Below are positions 46,722 to 56,133 of a stretch of 64,000 nt of DNA, piece after piece. Positions within the stretch are counted from its first letter, which is position 1. Every line of letters begins with the position of its first letter. A program made the translations under genes and the position numbers. The notes below the pieces were generated by a model. The model saw only the letters and a program-made list of their open reading frames with translations. It did no database searches and was not told the origin of the DNA. The DNA is from Bradyrhizobium sp. Ash2021 (GTDB taxonomy: Bacteria > Pseudomonadota > Alphaproteobacteria > Rhizobiales > Xanthobacteraceae): NCBI RefSeq assembly GCF_031202265.1, contig NZ_CP100604.1, positions 8,166,501-8,230,500 on the forward strand, written 5' to 3'.

Positions 46722-46911
46722 GGCGTGCTCCTTGTCTTTGGCGCCCCTTGCCAGCTTCGCTTGCTGGCGGGGCAGGAGCACGGCCGGACCATCCCATTAA
46801 CGGAAGTCGGCGGCTTCCAAACTAATTCTGTCGATAGGTCTCTCACGTCCTCCGCGTGCCAAGTTTAGGCAGCTATAGTTCCACATTCTAATTAATTGGT
46901 GGAATCGGCGG

Positions 46912-47085
46912 ATGAACGAAGCCATTGTCCGCTTTGCGACGCAACACGATTTGCCCGAGGTGTTGAACCTCTATCGGCACCTTCATCCGCATGAGCCTCA
47001 GCTGGAGACTGCTACCAGCCGTCGAGGGAGACCTTGGCGGCTTTTTGCGTGTGGCCAGAATGCGAGGCCATGGCCGCAACGGTAA
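46912..47085 (+). pseudogene. GNAT acetyltransferase, N-terminal fragment
   Basis: MNEAIVRFATQHDLPEVLNL then YRHLHPHEPQLE is the first strand and helix of a GNAT acetyltransferase. After residue ~33 the sequence turns Arg-rich and stops at 57; the acetyl-CoA-binding core is missing. Confidence 0.6.
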
Positions 47086-47176
47086 CCGAGCGGCTTTGGG
47101 AAATCGGTGATATCGTCGGGGTGTTGAAGGCGTGGGAGGCCGCCCAAGTGAGGCGGTCTTAGCTGGGAGGAAGGCC

Positions 47177-47287
47177 ATGGAATGGTTTAGCCGGAAAACA
47201 TCGATAGCGGGTACCCAAATTTCCAATTGGATACTCGTTCTGGCGGCTCTCGTCGTAATCTGGATTATCTATCGCTCTGCAACGTGA
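47177..47287 (+). CDS. 36-residue single-pass membrane protein
   Basis: A strong ribosome site (GGAGGAAGG) precedes MEWFSRKTSIAGTQISNW then ILVLAALVVIWIIYRSAT. One C-terminal hydrophobic helix follows a basic cytosolic start. Position and ribosome site support expression; function unknown. Confidence 0.6.
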   Translation: MEWFSRKTSIAGTQISNWILVLAALVVIWIIYRSAT

Positions 47288-47556
47288 CGGTGGCTGCTTC
47301 CCCCTACGCTGTTGCTCACAGCGCTCCAGCCATGCGAAAATCTCGCTGTTAACGCAATGGATCTTGGAGGCGAGGTGCTTGTCAGTGAGCTTCGCTCGAC
47401 CGTAGTAGACGATGACATCGCAATCGGCAGCGCAGCTGACCGATGTCTGCTTTCGGGAGAAAAACAGACATCCCATTTTAAGGGCGTCAGGACCGTTTTT
47501 GACCCGACTATTAAGGTCTTGCGTGCTTAACATGTGGCCGATGCTAAGGAAGTGAG

Positions 47557-47667
47557 ATGTCGCCCCTCTTGATCCTACTTGCCATTGCATTCATCGGCGT
47601 TGCCGGATGGGGTTTCCAGTCCGTCATGGCGGAGCTGGCACCTTTGAGACATGCCGACAGAGTCTAA
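47557..47667 (+). CDS. 36-residue single-pass membrane protein
   Basis: AAGGAAGTGAG directly precedes the ATG. The product, MSPLLILLAIAFIGVAGWGF then QSVMAELAPLRHADRV, has an N-terminal hydrophobic helix and a charged tail. No family recognised. Confidence 0.55.
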   Translation: MSPLLILLAIAFIGVAGWGFQSVMAELAPLRHADRV

Positions 47668-47670
47668 AAA

Positions 47671-47699
47671 GGTCTGCTAACAGGGGTAGACCGGAAGTG
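47671..47699. repeat. Short intergenic repeat, copy 1
   Basis: GGTCTGCTAACAGGGGTAGA followed by CCGGAAGTG matches the repeat at 48878-48907 with a few changes. Related pieces beginning ATGTCCG lie at 51221 and 51901, and ATGTCTGCTTTCGGG at 47442. Confidence 0.5.
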
Positions 47700-47842
47700 T
47701 TTGGCGGGTAGTCAGAACGACGCGAACGGACCCAATCCGGACGTGGGTCATCAGCGTTTTGGGATCGGGCGTGCCATTTCTCGCTCGCGGCCCGGTCGCA
47801 AAGTGCTAGGCTTACGCAACTGCAAAATCGCGTTTTACGTTC

Positions 47843-48823
47843 ATGAAGCGACGCGAGTTCATTACGCTCCTCGGCGGCACGGTGGCATGGCCGCTTGCAG
47901 CGCGTGCGCAACAGCCAGCACTGCCTGTCATTGGTTTCCTCAATAGCGGGTCAGCCGACACCTACTCAGATCGCGTTGTAGCGTTCCGCGAGGGCTTGAG
48001 CGAACTCGGCTATGTTGAAGGCCAGACAGTAACCGTCGAGTACCGCTGGGCGCTTGGCCAGTATGACCGACTAGCCGGGCTGGCGGCAGAACTCGTTCGG
48101 CGGCCTGTGTCCGTCTTGGTCGCGACAGGAGGCGAACCAGCGGCACTAGCGGCGAAAGTGGCGACCTCAACTATTCCGATCGTCTTTGCCATCGGCGGTG
48201 ATCCGATCAAGCTCGGCCTCGTGGCGAGCTACAATCGGCTGGGCGGTAACGCCACCGGCACAAATATCTTGGCTGGCACCCTAGAAGCCAAGCGGCTCGG
48301 ACTATTGCACGAACTGGTGCCACAAACTTCAGCGATCGGCGTGCTCCTTAATCCGAACTATCAACTCTATGACAGCCAACTAAGCGACGTGCAGGAGGCA
48401 GCGCGGACCATTCGTCTCCAGCTGCACGTTTTGCGCGCTAACACGGATCGGGAGATCGAGGCGGCATTTGAAACCCTTGCCCAACAGCGCATTGGAGCGT
48501 TGGCAGTTGCCGCCTCTCCATTCTTCGACACGCGCCGGGAAACGCTCGTTTCATTAAGCGCACGATACAGTATACCAACAATGTATCAATTTCGGGAGTT
48601 TGCTGTCGCCGGCGGCCTGATGAGCTATGGCGTCAGCATTCGGCATGTCTATCGTCAAATCGGTGTCTATACCGGCCGCATTCTAAAGGGAGCGCGTCCG
48701 GCCGACCTGCCGGTCGTACAACCGACTAAGTTTGAACTTGTGATTAATCTCAAGACTGCAAGAACGCTCGACCTCGAAATACCGGCGACGCTGCTCGCTC
48801 GTGCTGACGAGGTTATCGAATGA
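47843..48823 (+). CDS. ABC-type substrate-binding protein (PF04392 type)
   Basis: This 326-residue protein starts [20 protein letters not shown] (signal, cut after AQQ) and has the same two-lobe pattern as the one at 44322: [52 protein letters not shown], ending [17 protein letters not shown]. The two share ~40 percent by eye. No transporter genes adjacent. The ligand is unknown. Confidence 0.88.
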   Translation: MKRREFITLLGGTVAWPLAARAQQPALPVIGFLNSGSADTYSDRVVAFREGLSELGYVEGQTVTVEYRWALGQYDRLAGLAAELVRRPVSVLVATGGEPAALAAKVATSTIPIVFAIGGDPIKLGLVASYNRLGGNATGTNILAGTLEAKRLGLLHELVPQTSAIGVLLNPNYQLYDSQLSDVQEAARTIRLQLHVLRANTDREIEAAFETLAQQRIGALAVAASPFFDTRRETLVSLSARYSIPTMYQFREFAVAGGLMSYGVSIRHVYRQIGVYTGRILKGARPADLPVVQPTKFELVINLKTARTLDLEIPATLLARADEVIE

Positions 48824-48877
48824 AGTCCACTGACTTCGGATAATGGCACCAAACGGACCGGTCGTGCCGGTTTGCTA

Positions 48878-48907
48878 ATGTCCGTTGATCGGGGTGGACC
48901 GGAAGTG
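48878..48907. repeat. Short intergenic repeat, copy 2
   Basis: ATGTCCGTTGATCGGGGTGG then ACCGGAAGTG. Followed by TTTTGACCCACCTCAGAC, whose relatives (TTTGACCCATTTCAGAC) occur at ~51278 and in part at ~51958. It belongs to a family of repeats that fill intergenic spaces in this part of the window. Confidence 0.5.
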
Positions 48908-49059
48908 ACCGCCGGACCTCCAAGGCGACGCTTTTGACCCACCTCAGACATTAGGGTGGGTCGGAATCTGGCCCGCTGCAATACCTTGACATAGATCAAC
49001 GTCCCTCCAACGAGCAATTGCATTAAGCGCCAACGAGTTGGATTTCAGGGGCTTGGACA

Positions 49060-51147
49060 ATGAGAAACATCCGGCGCCCGCTGGCGGTTCTCGGCAGCCT
49101 TTTCTTTTTTGGTCAGGCCGTTCAGGCCGCTGATCCTGCACCTGGACCTGCCAATGCCGATGCGAGCGCGCTGGCAGCTTCCGCGCCAGGCACAACGCTG
49201 GTTACGCGCGGTGAATACGTCGCAAGACTGGGCGACTGCGTTGCCTGCCACACGTCCGAGAAAGGGCCGCCGTTGGCGGGTGGACGCGAACTCGCGACGC
49301 CGTTCGGCAAAGTGTTTTCGACCAACATCACTCCCGACAAGCAAACCGGCATCGGGCAATATTCGTTTGCGCAATTCGATCACGCGATGCGCAATGGCGT
49401 GGCCGCCGACGGGCACAATCTATATCCCGCGATGCCCTATCCGTCCTACGCCAAAGTAAGCGACGACGACATGCGCGCGCTATACGCTTACCTTCAGGAC
49501 GGTGTAGCACCGATCAAGAGGCCAAATCAGCCGGCGGAGATGCGTTGGCCTTTCAGCATGCGCTGGGGCTTGATGTTTTGGAATTGGGCGTTTCTGGATG
49601 GCATGCGGTTCAAGCCGGACGCAGGAAGGGATGCTGCCTGGAATCGGGGCGCGTACCTCGTACAGGGCCTTGGGCATTGCGGCTCCTGCCACACGCCGCG
49701 TGGCATCGGCTTCCAAGAGAAGGCGATGAGCGATGCAGGTTCCAATGGCAAATACTATCTCGCGGGCGCAACGGTCGAGGCGTGGCGCGCCCTCAGCTTG
49801 CGCCATCTGTGGACCGTGGAAGATACGGCTCTGCTGCTGAAAACGGGACAAAACCGTTTTAGCACGGTTTCCGGAAGCATGGCGGAGGTCATTCATTTAA
49901 GCAGCCAGCACTTCAGCGATGACGACCTGATCGCCATAGCCACCTACCTGAAATCCCTGCCACCGGGCCAAGATGAACAGCCGGTGCCGTCGGTGCCAGA
50001 GCGTGTTCAACCATCGAAACTATCCGACGCTCTATTTTCGACACGTGGCGGATTGGCATATGTCCAGTTCTGCTCGAACTGCCATCGCGAGGATGGCGGC
50101 GGAGTTGAAAGCATCTTCCCCCCGCTTGTACAGAACCCGACGGTCTCGTCCGCCGATCCGGTCACACTGGTACACATCATGCTGACAGGCTCGCAAACCG
50201 CTCAAACCGCTACCCATCCGCGTGTCTGGACGATGCCGGCTTTTGCCCGCCTCTCTGATCGGGAAGTGGCGGAAATTCTGAGCTTCTTGCGCAGCAGTTG
50301 GGGCAACAATGCCAAGCCGGTGACGCCGTATGACGTGGCGAAGATACGTGCAGAACTTGATCCCAAGACCACAGATTCCTCCAAATTTGAAACGCCGCGC
50401 CTCGCGGATCTGCTTGCCGCTCCCAATGCAGCTGAAGTTGTCCGTGGCATGCGACTGCATCTTGAGACCCGGACGCTGCTGCCGCAGCACGTCGGCGGTG
50501 ACTTGACTTGTAACAGCTGTCATCTAAACGCCGGCACTGTGGCGGACGGCTCACCTTTCGTCGGCCTCTCCGCCTTCTTTCCTAGCTACGCCCCGCGCGT
50601 AGGCAAGGTGATAACGCTCGAAGAGCGCATCAACGGATGCTTCCGGCGATCCATGAATGGCGTCGTGTTGCCTATAGATGGGGCGGATTTGAAAGCCATG
50701 GTGGCCTATTTCGACTGGATGAAGGGCGAGTTTAAGCCGGAAGACAAGGTCCCCGGACGCGGCACTGGCAAGGTGGACAGAACGATCAAGCCAAATGTGG
50801 AGAATGGAAAGCGTGTGTATGTGGAGCAGTGTGCAGCTTGCCATGGCAATAACGGCGAGGGCTTGAGGCGGGCCGATGGTAGCGTCGTGTTTCCACCGCT
50901 TTGGGGCGTCCGCTCATTCAATGTCGGCGCTGGCATGGCGCGGACGTACACAGCGGCCGCGTTCGTGAAACGCAACATGCCGATCAGCTTCAGTGAGAAA
51001 TTCCCGCTGGGGCAAGGCGGACTTTCGGATCAGGACGCCGTCGACGTTGCCGAGTATTTCTCGCATATGCCGCGCCCGGACTTCCCCGACAAGGTAAAGG
51101 ATTGGCCCAAGGATCCCAAGCCGTCGGATGCACGTATTGAGAATTAG
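49060..51147 (+). CDS. Five-haem cytochrome c: alcohol-dehydrogenase-type triheme fused to TsdA-like diheme
   Basis: This 695-residue exported protein has five CxxCH sites: CVACH (60-64), CGSCH (207-211), CSNCH (338-342), CNSCH (484-488) and CAACH (591-595). The first 430 residues match the membrane-bound triheme subunit of quinoprotein alcohol/gluconate dehydrogenases (ADLGDC-type start GEYVARLGDCVACHTS, TNITPD, SNITPDK-like segment FSTNITPDKQTGIG). The last 260 match thiosulfate dehydrogenase TsdA, including LEERINGCFRRSMNG with the Cys (527) that ligates a haem there. It has a signal peptide (LGSLFFFGQAVQA). It would move electrons in the periplasm; no dehydrogenase gene is adjacent. Confidence 0.88.
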   Translation: MRNIRRPLAVLGSLFFFGQAVQAADPAPGPANADASALAASAPGTTLVTRGEYVARLGDCVACHTSEKGPPLAGGRELATPFGKVFSTNITPDKQTGIGQYSFAQFDHAMRNGVAADGHNLYPAMPYPSYAKVSDDDMRALYAYLQDGVAPIKRPNQPAEMRWPFSMRWGLMFWNWAFLDGMRFKPDAGRDAAWNRGAYLVQGLGHCGSCHTPRGIGFQEKAMSDAGSNGKYYLAGATVEAWRALSLRHLWTVEDTALLLKTGQNRFSTVSGSMAEVIHLSSQHFSDDDLIAIATYLKSLPPGQDEQPVPSVPERVQPSKLSDALFSTRGGLAYVQFCSNCHREDGGGVESIFPPLVQNPTVSSADPVTLVHIMLTGSQTAQTATHPRVWTMPAFARLSDREVAEILSFLRSSWGNNAKPVTPYDVAKIRAELDPKTTDSSKFETPRLADLLAAPNAAEVVRGMRLHLETRTLLPQHVGGDLTCNSCHLNAGTVADGSPFVGLSAFFPSYAPRVGKVITLEERINGCFRRSMNGVVLPIDGADLKAMVAYFDWMKGEFKPEDKVPGRGTGKVDRTIKPNVENGKRVYVEQCAACHGNNGEGLRRADGSVVFPPLWGVRSFNVGAGMARTYTAAAFVKRNMPISFSEKFPLGQGGLSDQDAVDVAEYFSHMPRPDFPDKVKDWPKDPKPSDARIEN

Positions 51148-51220
51148 CAGTCTGCGCGCCGGAATCTCCGTGCTGACGTCTCCTAATGGCCCTTTTCGGA
51201 CCTGACACGCTTGGCTGACG

Positions 51221-51300
51221 ATGTCCGTTATTGAGGGCAAAGCCGACCTCCGGGTTGAGCATCCGGACTTCTGAGTTTGACCCATTTCAGACTAAAGCTG
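51221..51300. repeat. Short intergenic repeat, copy 3
   Basis: ATGTCCGTTATTGAGGGCAA, then a diverged middle, then GAGTTTGACCCATTTCAGAC. It lies between the cytochrome and OsmC genes. A shorter version is at 51901-51965. Confidence 0.45.
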
Positions 51301-51374
51301 CCTCACTTATATGGTTCGACAGAACTGTCGAAACGCTAAGGCCCCGTTCGGCGACCGCGGTTTAGGAGGTTTGC

Positions 51375-51833
51375 ATGGCGACAAAGACAGCTTACAAATC
51401 TTTTCGCTACAAGGCCAACACAGCCTGGAGCTCCGCCCGACGGGGTACGCTTTCTGCGTCGGGAAAAGCGAACATCAATGTTGGTAGTCCGCCTGAGTTT
51501 AAAGGCGAGCCAGACATCTGGGCACCTGAAGAGCTACTCGTGGGCTCAGTCAATACATGCATGATGCTGACCTTCCTCACGCTCGCCCAAGCGAAAGGCC
51601 TGACTCCGGTACGATATGAAAGTGAAGCCGAGGGCCTGCTCGAAGATATCGAAGGCAAGTACAGCATCACAGAGGTTATGGTTCGACCGCGCGTAAGCCT
51701 CAAAGACAACGCCGAACTCGAACGTGCCCGCGAAATCATGGAAAGCGTCGAAGCACAGTGCTTCATCTCGAATTCCATAAAATCGAAAGTCTCGCTCGCT
51801 GCTGAGCTTGTCGTTGCTCCCTCGCCAAAGTGA
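51375..51833 (+). CDS. OsmC/Ohr-family protein
   Basis: This 152-residue protein has the OsmC fold with its two redox cysteines in VNTCMMLTFL and EAQCFISNSI, and the usual PEELLVGS turn before the first. These thiol peroxidases reduce organic hydroperoxides. GGAGG is 5-6 bases before the ATG. It is a single gene between repeat-rich spacers. Confidence 0.92.
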   Translation: MATKTAYKSFRYKANTAWSSARRGTLSASGKANINVGSPPEFKGEPDIWAPEELLVGSVNTCMMLTFLTLAQAKGLTPVRYESEAEGLLEDIEGKYSITEVMVRPRVSLKDNAELERAREIMESVEAQCFISNSIKSKVSLAAELVVAPSPK

Positions 51834-52036
51834 AAGCGAATTGCGTTGGCTGTGCGAGTCCGGTTCTGGCACGCAACGCACATCCCAGCCCGCACGTCGG
51901 ATGTCCGCTTTCGGGGGTGAAGTGGAAAACATCTGCTCCTGGCGAGTATTTCCGAGTTTGACCCGAAGGCGACCTTGAACTCGCAACCAGCGAGAGGCTG
52001 ATCGCAGCTTAGCAGAGTCCTCGGTGAGGCCGGCCG

Positions 52037-53542
52037 TTAGCCGCTGATCGTCTTGGTGCAGCGCTCCTTGACGTAAACGCCACCCACCGGCTGGTCTCCC
52101 GGGCCCGGCTGGCCTTCGGTAGCGGCAATTTCATATGGACCGCTATCCAGGCGGCGGAGCAACACGGGCGAGCCGGTTGCCTTGGCGACCTTCGCGAGCG
52201 GTACGAGGACTCTGCTCCGATCTTGAAGCGCAGATGATTGCAACTCAGCGAGTGATACCCCAGCGAGAGCCTCGGCGACATCCGCCGGGCCCTGCCCAGC
52301 GGGTTGGAACGCCCGCTTCTCGCCGGTAAGCGTAGTGATCGCAGCGGGATCGAGGCCAGACAAACCTGAGACGAAGTTTGTGGCCGAGTCGGCATCCGAG
52401 AAGGATGCGCTAGTCGCAATGAATATCACGCGCGACGAAGGCAGCCCGATCCGATCGAGGAGGCGTCGAATCAGATAGGCGACCTCGGTGCCGTTGGCGC
52501 CGCGATAGAGATGCGACTCGTCGAGGATCAGGAAAAATTTTTCATCCTGATGTTCCTCGAAGAACGCGCGCGTCTCAGCGAATATCTCGCGCTCGATTGG
52601 CCTGAGTAGCATGTATTCGAGCATAGAGTAGTTGGTGACCAGCAGATCCGGGCACGCTCCTTGGATCTCATGACGCGTGAGCAATTCGGAATCCTGATCA
52701 CGCTCATTTGCACGGAGTGCATCTCCGTTGGTGTCTTCCCAGTGCTGACCGGGTTTGCCGTACCACTCACGCAGGCCGTCGAATGCACCGACGAGACTGT
52801 CCGGCTTGGCCGGCCAGCGACCCTTCTCCTGCAACGTACGGACGAGGTCCTGGTCCTTCTTATTGCCGTTACGGGCGCTATCTTCGATCTTGAGATAGTA
52901 TTCGAGCGTCTTGAGACGTGTCTGGTCGCGTTTTCCATCTCTAACACCGGGATAGAGTGTACGGCCCGTGTATCTGCCAAATTTAACTGGCCGGTTCGCG
53001 GCCGTCGTGAAGGCATTGCGGACGGCCGACGATCCAAAGAGCGTACGCAGTCGACCCAGTTGGTCGTTAACCAGAGCGTTCATTGGATAGAGAAGCAACG
53101 CTCGAACTGCTCTCTTTGCAAAATGGTTCGGGCGGTAGATTGCCTCATCGGCGAGCCGTGCCAGGATTGGGAGCAAGAAAGCCTCGGTTTTGCCCGACCC
53201 CGTACCGGTGGTGACGACAATTCCAGTGCCGGCGGCTTTGTCGCCCATAGTCAATTCGAGCGCCTTGGCTTGATGCTCATACGGCGGGTCGAAAAGGAGT
53301 TGGCCCGCCTCTTTGGATGCCAACTGGGTCAGCAGGTCACGGATCCCTGGAGAGAGCGCGAGAGTGGCGAACTTGCGCTCTCCAACGTAAGCGGGCGTAC
53401 TCTCGATGTAGGGCGTTTGCGCAATACCACCCTCCATAAGCAATCGGCGGCGGAGATCGACGACCTTTGCGTTTGAGAGGTGGTAAGTTGCTTCAATATA
53501 GGAGGCGAGCGCCTCCCGCATGTGTTCAATTTCGGTACGCAT
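52037..53542 (-). pseudogene. DEAD/DEAH-box helicase, truncated after the first RecA domain
   Basis: The 501 residues hold motif Q-like PYEHQAKALEL, Walker A TTGTGSGKTEAFLLP, motif Ib/II region ending LLVTNYSMLEYMLLRP and FFLILDESHLYRG (DESH box), and IFIATSASFSDADS (motif III). The second RecA domain is absent; the gene ends abruptly after YVKERCTKTISG. The start and spacing resemble very long (over 1500-residue) helicases with a DUF1998 end, several of which belong to defence loci. I read it as the 5' third of such a gene, cut at ~52040. Confidence 0.8.
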
Positions 53543-53651
53543 AGCCCCCCTAGGACTCTCTCAAGCCAGCAAATCTTATGCGCCATACTCGAGCGTTCCG
53601 AGTTGCAAGATACTCGCTTAGCACAGTTCAACCACCGCTTGCACCCAGGAG

Positions 53652-53927
53652 ATGACAGCCGCGATTTATTTCGACTCTGGCGCCGGCCGCCTCACGCTTC
53701 GGGCGGCTCTCGTTCATCGTCGCGAACGGCTGCTCGAAGCTGAACTGAGCGAGGTCCATGCCGCGACCTCAAAGGGCTACGCGCGAGGCAAAATCAAATT
53801 CAAGGCTAATACATGTGAGGAAGGACGCCGCGAACTATACCAGAACGTAGAAGTTCCGCTCGCGTATTCTTTCGCTTCACGATCAACGGATTTGTTCGGT
53901 ACCCGAAGAACGCCGGATAAACAATAG
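53652..53927 (+). CDS. Hypothetical protein, possibly truncated
   Basis: This 91-residue frame (MTAAIYFDSGAGRLTLRAAL, then RRERLLEAELSEVHAATSKG and AYSFASRSTDLFG) has coding-like composition, divergent from the helicase fragment by 110 bp. A GGAG touches the ATG, which is unusual. No family recognised; it could be another cut defence-locus gene. Confidence 0.4.
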   Translation: MTAAIYFDSGAGRLTLRAALVHRRERLLEAELSEVHAATSKGYARGKIKFKANTCEEGRRELYQNVEVPLAYSFASRSTDLFGTRRTPDKQ

Positions 53928-54131
53928 GCGCCAACCAACACGCGACCATGGCTGCTCTTGCGGAAGCGCGTCGAGTCGGACGTCGGCCATTCGCGGGCCG
54001 TCCTCGTTGAGGCAACGCACGTCGCACGTCACATGGCCGTCGGCGAGCCATTCTGCGGGGCTGCCGGATGGAAAGCGGCCTAACCATTCGTCTATCGACG
54101 CATGCCGCCTGTTCGCGCCGGAAGCCATCAT
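53883..54131 (-). CDS. Hypothetical protein
   Basis: An 82-residue frame (ASIDEWLGRFPSGSPAEWLA, then DGHVTCDVRCLNEDGPRMAD and QPWSRVGWRLLFIRRSS) with two Cys and coding-like composition but no ribosome site. It overlaps the end of the opposite frame at 53652-53927, so one of the two calls may be wrong. Confidence 0.35.
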   Translation of the reverse strand: MMASGANRRHASIDEWLGRFPSGSPAEWLADGHVTCDVRCLNEDGPRMADVRLDALPQEQPWSRVGWRLLFIRRSSGTEQIR

Positions 54132-54206
54132 GAAGCAGCTAGGGTTGGTGGCTGGCGGCGCGCCAAGTGCTGTCGGGTGATTCAATGGCGACCAATACAG
54201 ACATCG

Positions 54207-54233
54207 GGCCCGCCGGCATCGGCGGGCCTTTTT
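54207..54233 (+). terminator. Strong hairpin terminator
   Basis: GGCCCGCCG-GCAT-CGGCGGGCC followed by TTTTT is a textbook plus-strand terminator. No plus-strand gene is recognised before it, so it may end a small RNA or a lost gene. Confidence 0.8.
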
Positions 54234-54328
54234 CGATTGCGGCTTAGCAGCGGATTGAACGCTACCCCAGCAGTTACCCCAGACGGTCATCGCCAAGTAG
54301 ATATCGATGTAAACCATTGATTTATAGG

Positions 54329-54368
54329 TACAGTTGGGTGGGCTCGAACCACCGACCTCCTGTTCCAC
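54329..54368 (-). tRNA. tRNA 3' fragment, likely attachment site of the island
   Basis: On the minus strand GTGGAACAGGAGGTC is followed by GGTGGTTCGAGCCCACC, a perfect five-pair T-arm, then CAACTGTACC. The D-arm and 5' acceptor half are absent, so only the 3' part of a tRNA-like gene is present. Tyrosine integrases commonly target such 3' ends, and an integrase gene starts 320 bp away. The amino acid cannot be assigned. Confidence 0.55.
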
Positions 54369-54686
54369 AGTCAGTTATATTGAATTTCTACCGGTTCCCA
54401 TGCTATGCGATGGGATACGAATTTTCGTTATTTTACGGGCAGTACTTCCACCATGGGCTTCGTTGGGACACGCCGGGTTTCGCTGCTTCCTGCTTGCACA
54501 GTGCTTGCACGGAAGGTGCCGTCTCTCCGACGTCGGCCGGCGCTGGCGGGCGCAATTGGTCTATATAGGCCGCGTGAAGCCGTAGAGCCGTCCGGACCGT
54601 CCGCCATACAACAACCACGGGCGTTAGTTGCACGACGGCTTGCCAATCGCAGCCGTCCGGCGCTCGTCGAGCCGTCGAGATGAGCC

Positions 54687-55973
54687 ATGCAAGTTAATAG
54701 CCGCGCGCTGACGAAGCGCTACGTCGATAGCCTCAAGCCCGCTGCGAAAGCGATCCTGGCATTCGACGCCAGCCTGGCGGGGTTCGGCGTACGGGTCATG
54801 CCGAGCGGGCACCGCTCCTATTTCGTGCAGTACCGGAACAAGCACGGCCGCTCGCGATGGTTCACGATCGGCGCGCACGGGCCGATGACGGTGGATAAGG
54901 CGCGCAAGATTGCCAAGGACGTGCTGCACGCAGTGGCCGAGGGCAAAGACCCGGCCGACGCGCGCAAAGCATTCCGCAACGCTCCGGACATGGGCCAATT
55001 GCTCGATCGATACGTCGCGGAGCATGTCCGCAAGCATAACAAGACCACGATCCGCGCCGAATTGGAGCGGGTCGTCGAGCGCTATATCCGACCGGCGCTC
55101 AAGGCATTGAAGGTTGCCGCGGTGACCAGGGGCGATATCGAAAAGCTCCACCGGTCGCTGGCGGGAACGCCCCGGCAGGCCAACGTGGTGCGTGCCGTCT
55201 GTTCCAAGGTTTTTAGCCTAGCCGAGGTGTGGGAAATGCGCCCCGAGGGAACCAATCCCTGTCGGCGCATCCCGCGCCACCCCGAGCAGCATCGCGAGCG
55301 CTTCCTTTCCGGGGACGAACTGGCCCGCCTCGGCGCGGTCCTAAGGCTGGCTGCCAGTGACGGCTTGCCGTGGATAGTGAAGGCGTCGAAGGCCACGGCG
55401 AAGCATCTGCCGGCCGAGCACCACCGCAGAACGGTCTATCCACGGGTCACCACCGCCACGGTCGAGCTTCTGCTCTATACCGGGTGCCGCCTTTCCGAGG
55501 TGTTGAACCTGCGGTGGGAACATATCGATCTCGACGCTGGCACCATCCTGTTGCCGACGACGAAATCGGGGCGTGCGCAAACGGTGACGATCAACGCCCC
55601 GGCGCGTCAAATTCTTCTCAACCTTAGGCCTGACGACGACGCTGAATGGGTACTGCCCGGCAAACTCGATTCGTCAAAGCCCTTGAAAAAGGATGCCATG
55701 GAGGCGGCGTGGCAGAAAATCCGCGCGGCGGCCGACCTCGCGGACGTTCATCTGCATGATCTGCGACACACGGTGGGCACCTATGCCGGCCAATCCGGTG
55801 CAAACGCCTTCTTGGTGCGCGATCTTCTGCGGCATAGCGATCTATCGATGACGGGCCGCTATGTGAACAAGTCGGATGATCCGGTCCGGACCCTTAACGA
55901 TCTTGTCGGCGAGCGCATCGCAGCCGGACTTGAAGGCCGGCCGCCGGCCGTTGTCGTTCCCCTTCGGCGATAA
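54687..55973 (+). CDS. Tyrosine-type site-specific integrase
   Basis: This 428-residue integrase has an N-terminal DUF4102-like arm-binding part (LAGFGVRVMPSGHRSYFVQY), a core-binding domain and the catalytic domain: Arg in LLYTGCRLSEVLNLRW, Lys in LLPTTKSGRAQTV, HDLRH (His, Arg), His in LLRHSDLSMTGRY and Tyr in the same string. All six catalytic positions are present, so it should be active. It belongs to the P4-type integrases that use tRNA ends. Confidence 0.95.
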   Translation: MQVNSRALTKRYVDSLKPAAKAILAFDASLAGFGVRVMPSGHRSYFVQYRNKHGRSRWFTIGAHGPMTVDKARKIAKDVLHAVAEGKDPADARKAFRNAPDMGQLLDRYVAEHVRKHNKTTIRAELERVVERYIRPALKALKVAAVTRGDIEKLHRSLAGTPRQANVVRAVCSKVFSLAEVWEMRPEGTNPCRRIPRHPEQHRERFLSGDELARLGAVLRLAASDGLPWIVKASKATAKHLPAEHHRRTVYPRVTTATVELLLYTGCRLSEVLNLRWEHIDLDAGTILLPTTKSGRAQTVTINAPARQILLNLRPDDDAEWVLPGKLDSSKPLKKDAMEAAWQKIRAAADLADVHLHDLRHTVGTYAGQSGANAFLVRDLLRHSDLSMTGRYVNKSDDPVRTLNDLVGERIAAGLEGRPPAVVVPLRR

Positions 55974-56133
55974 TCAATAGAGCAAGCTTTTCGCGCTCGT
56001 GATCTATTCGCGCGCCGCCCGCGCGGAGATTTTGAATCTGCCCGCTAACGTTCTAGGATTACGAATCTCAGCGGGACCTCGCTGAGATACTCCTCAAACT
56101 TATCCGGCGACCTGCGAAAGTGACTCGATCATT

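Noticed and set aside
45501..46868. 455-codon plus-strand frame
   Set aside because: It is the antisense of the IS110 transposase, without ribosome site or family resemblance.
44322..48823. A complete ABC importer
   Set aside because: Two binding proteins are present, but no permease or ATPase gene lies near either.
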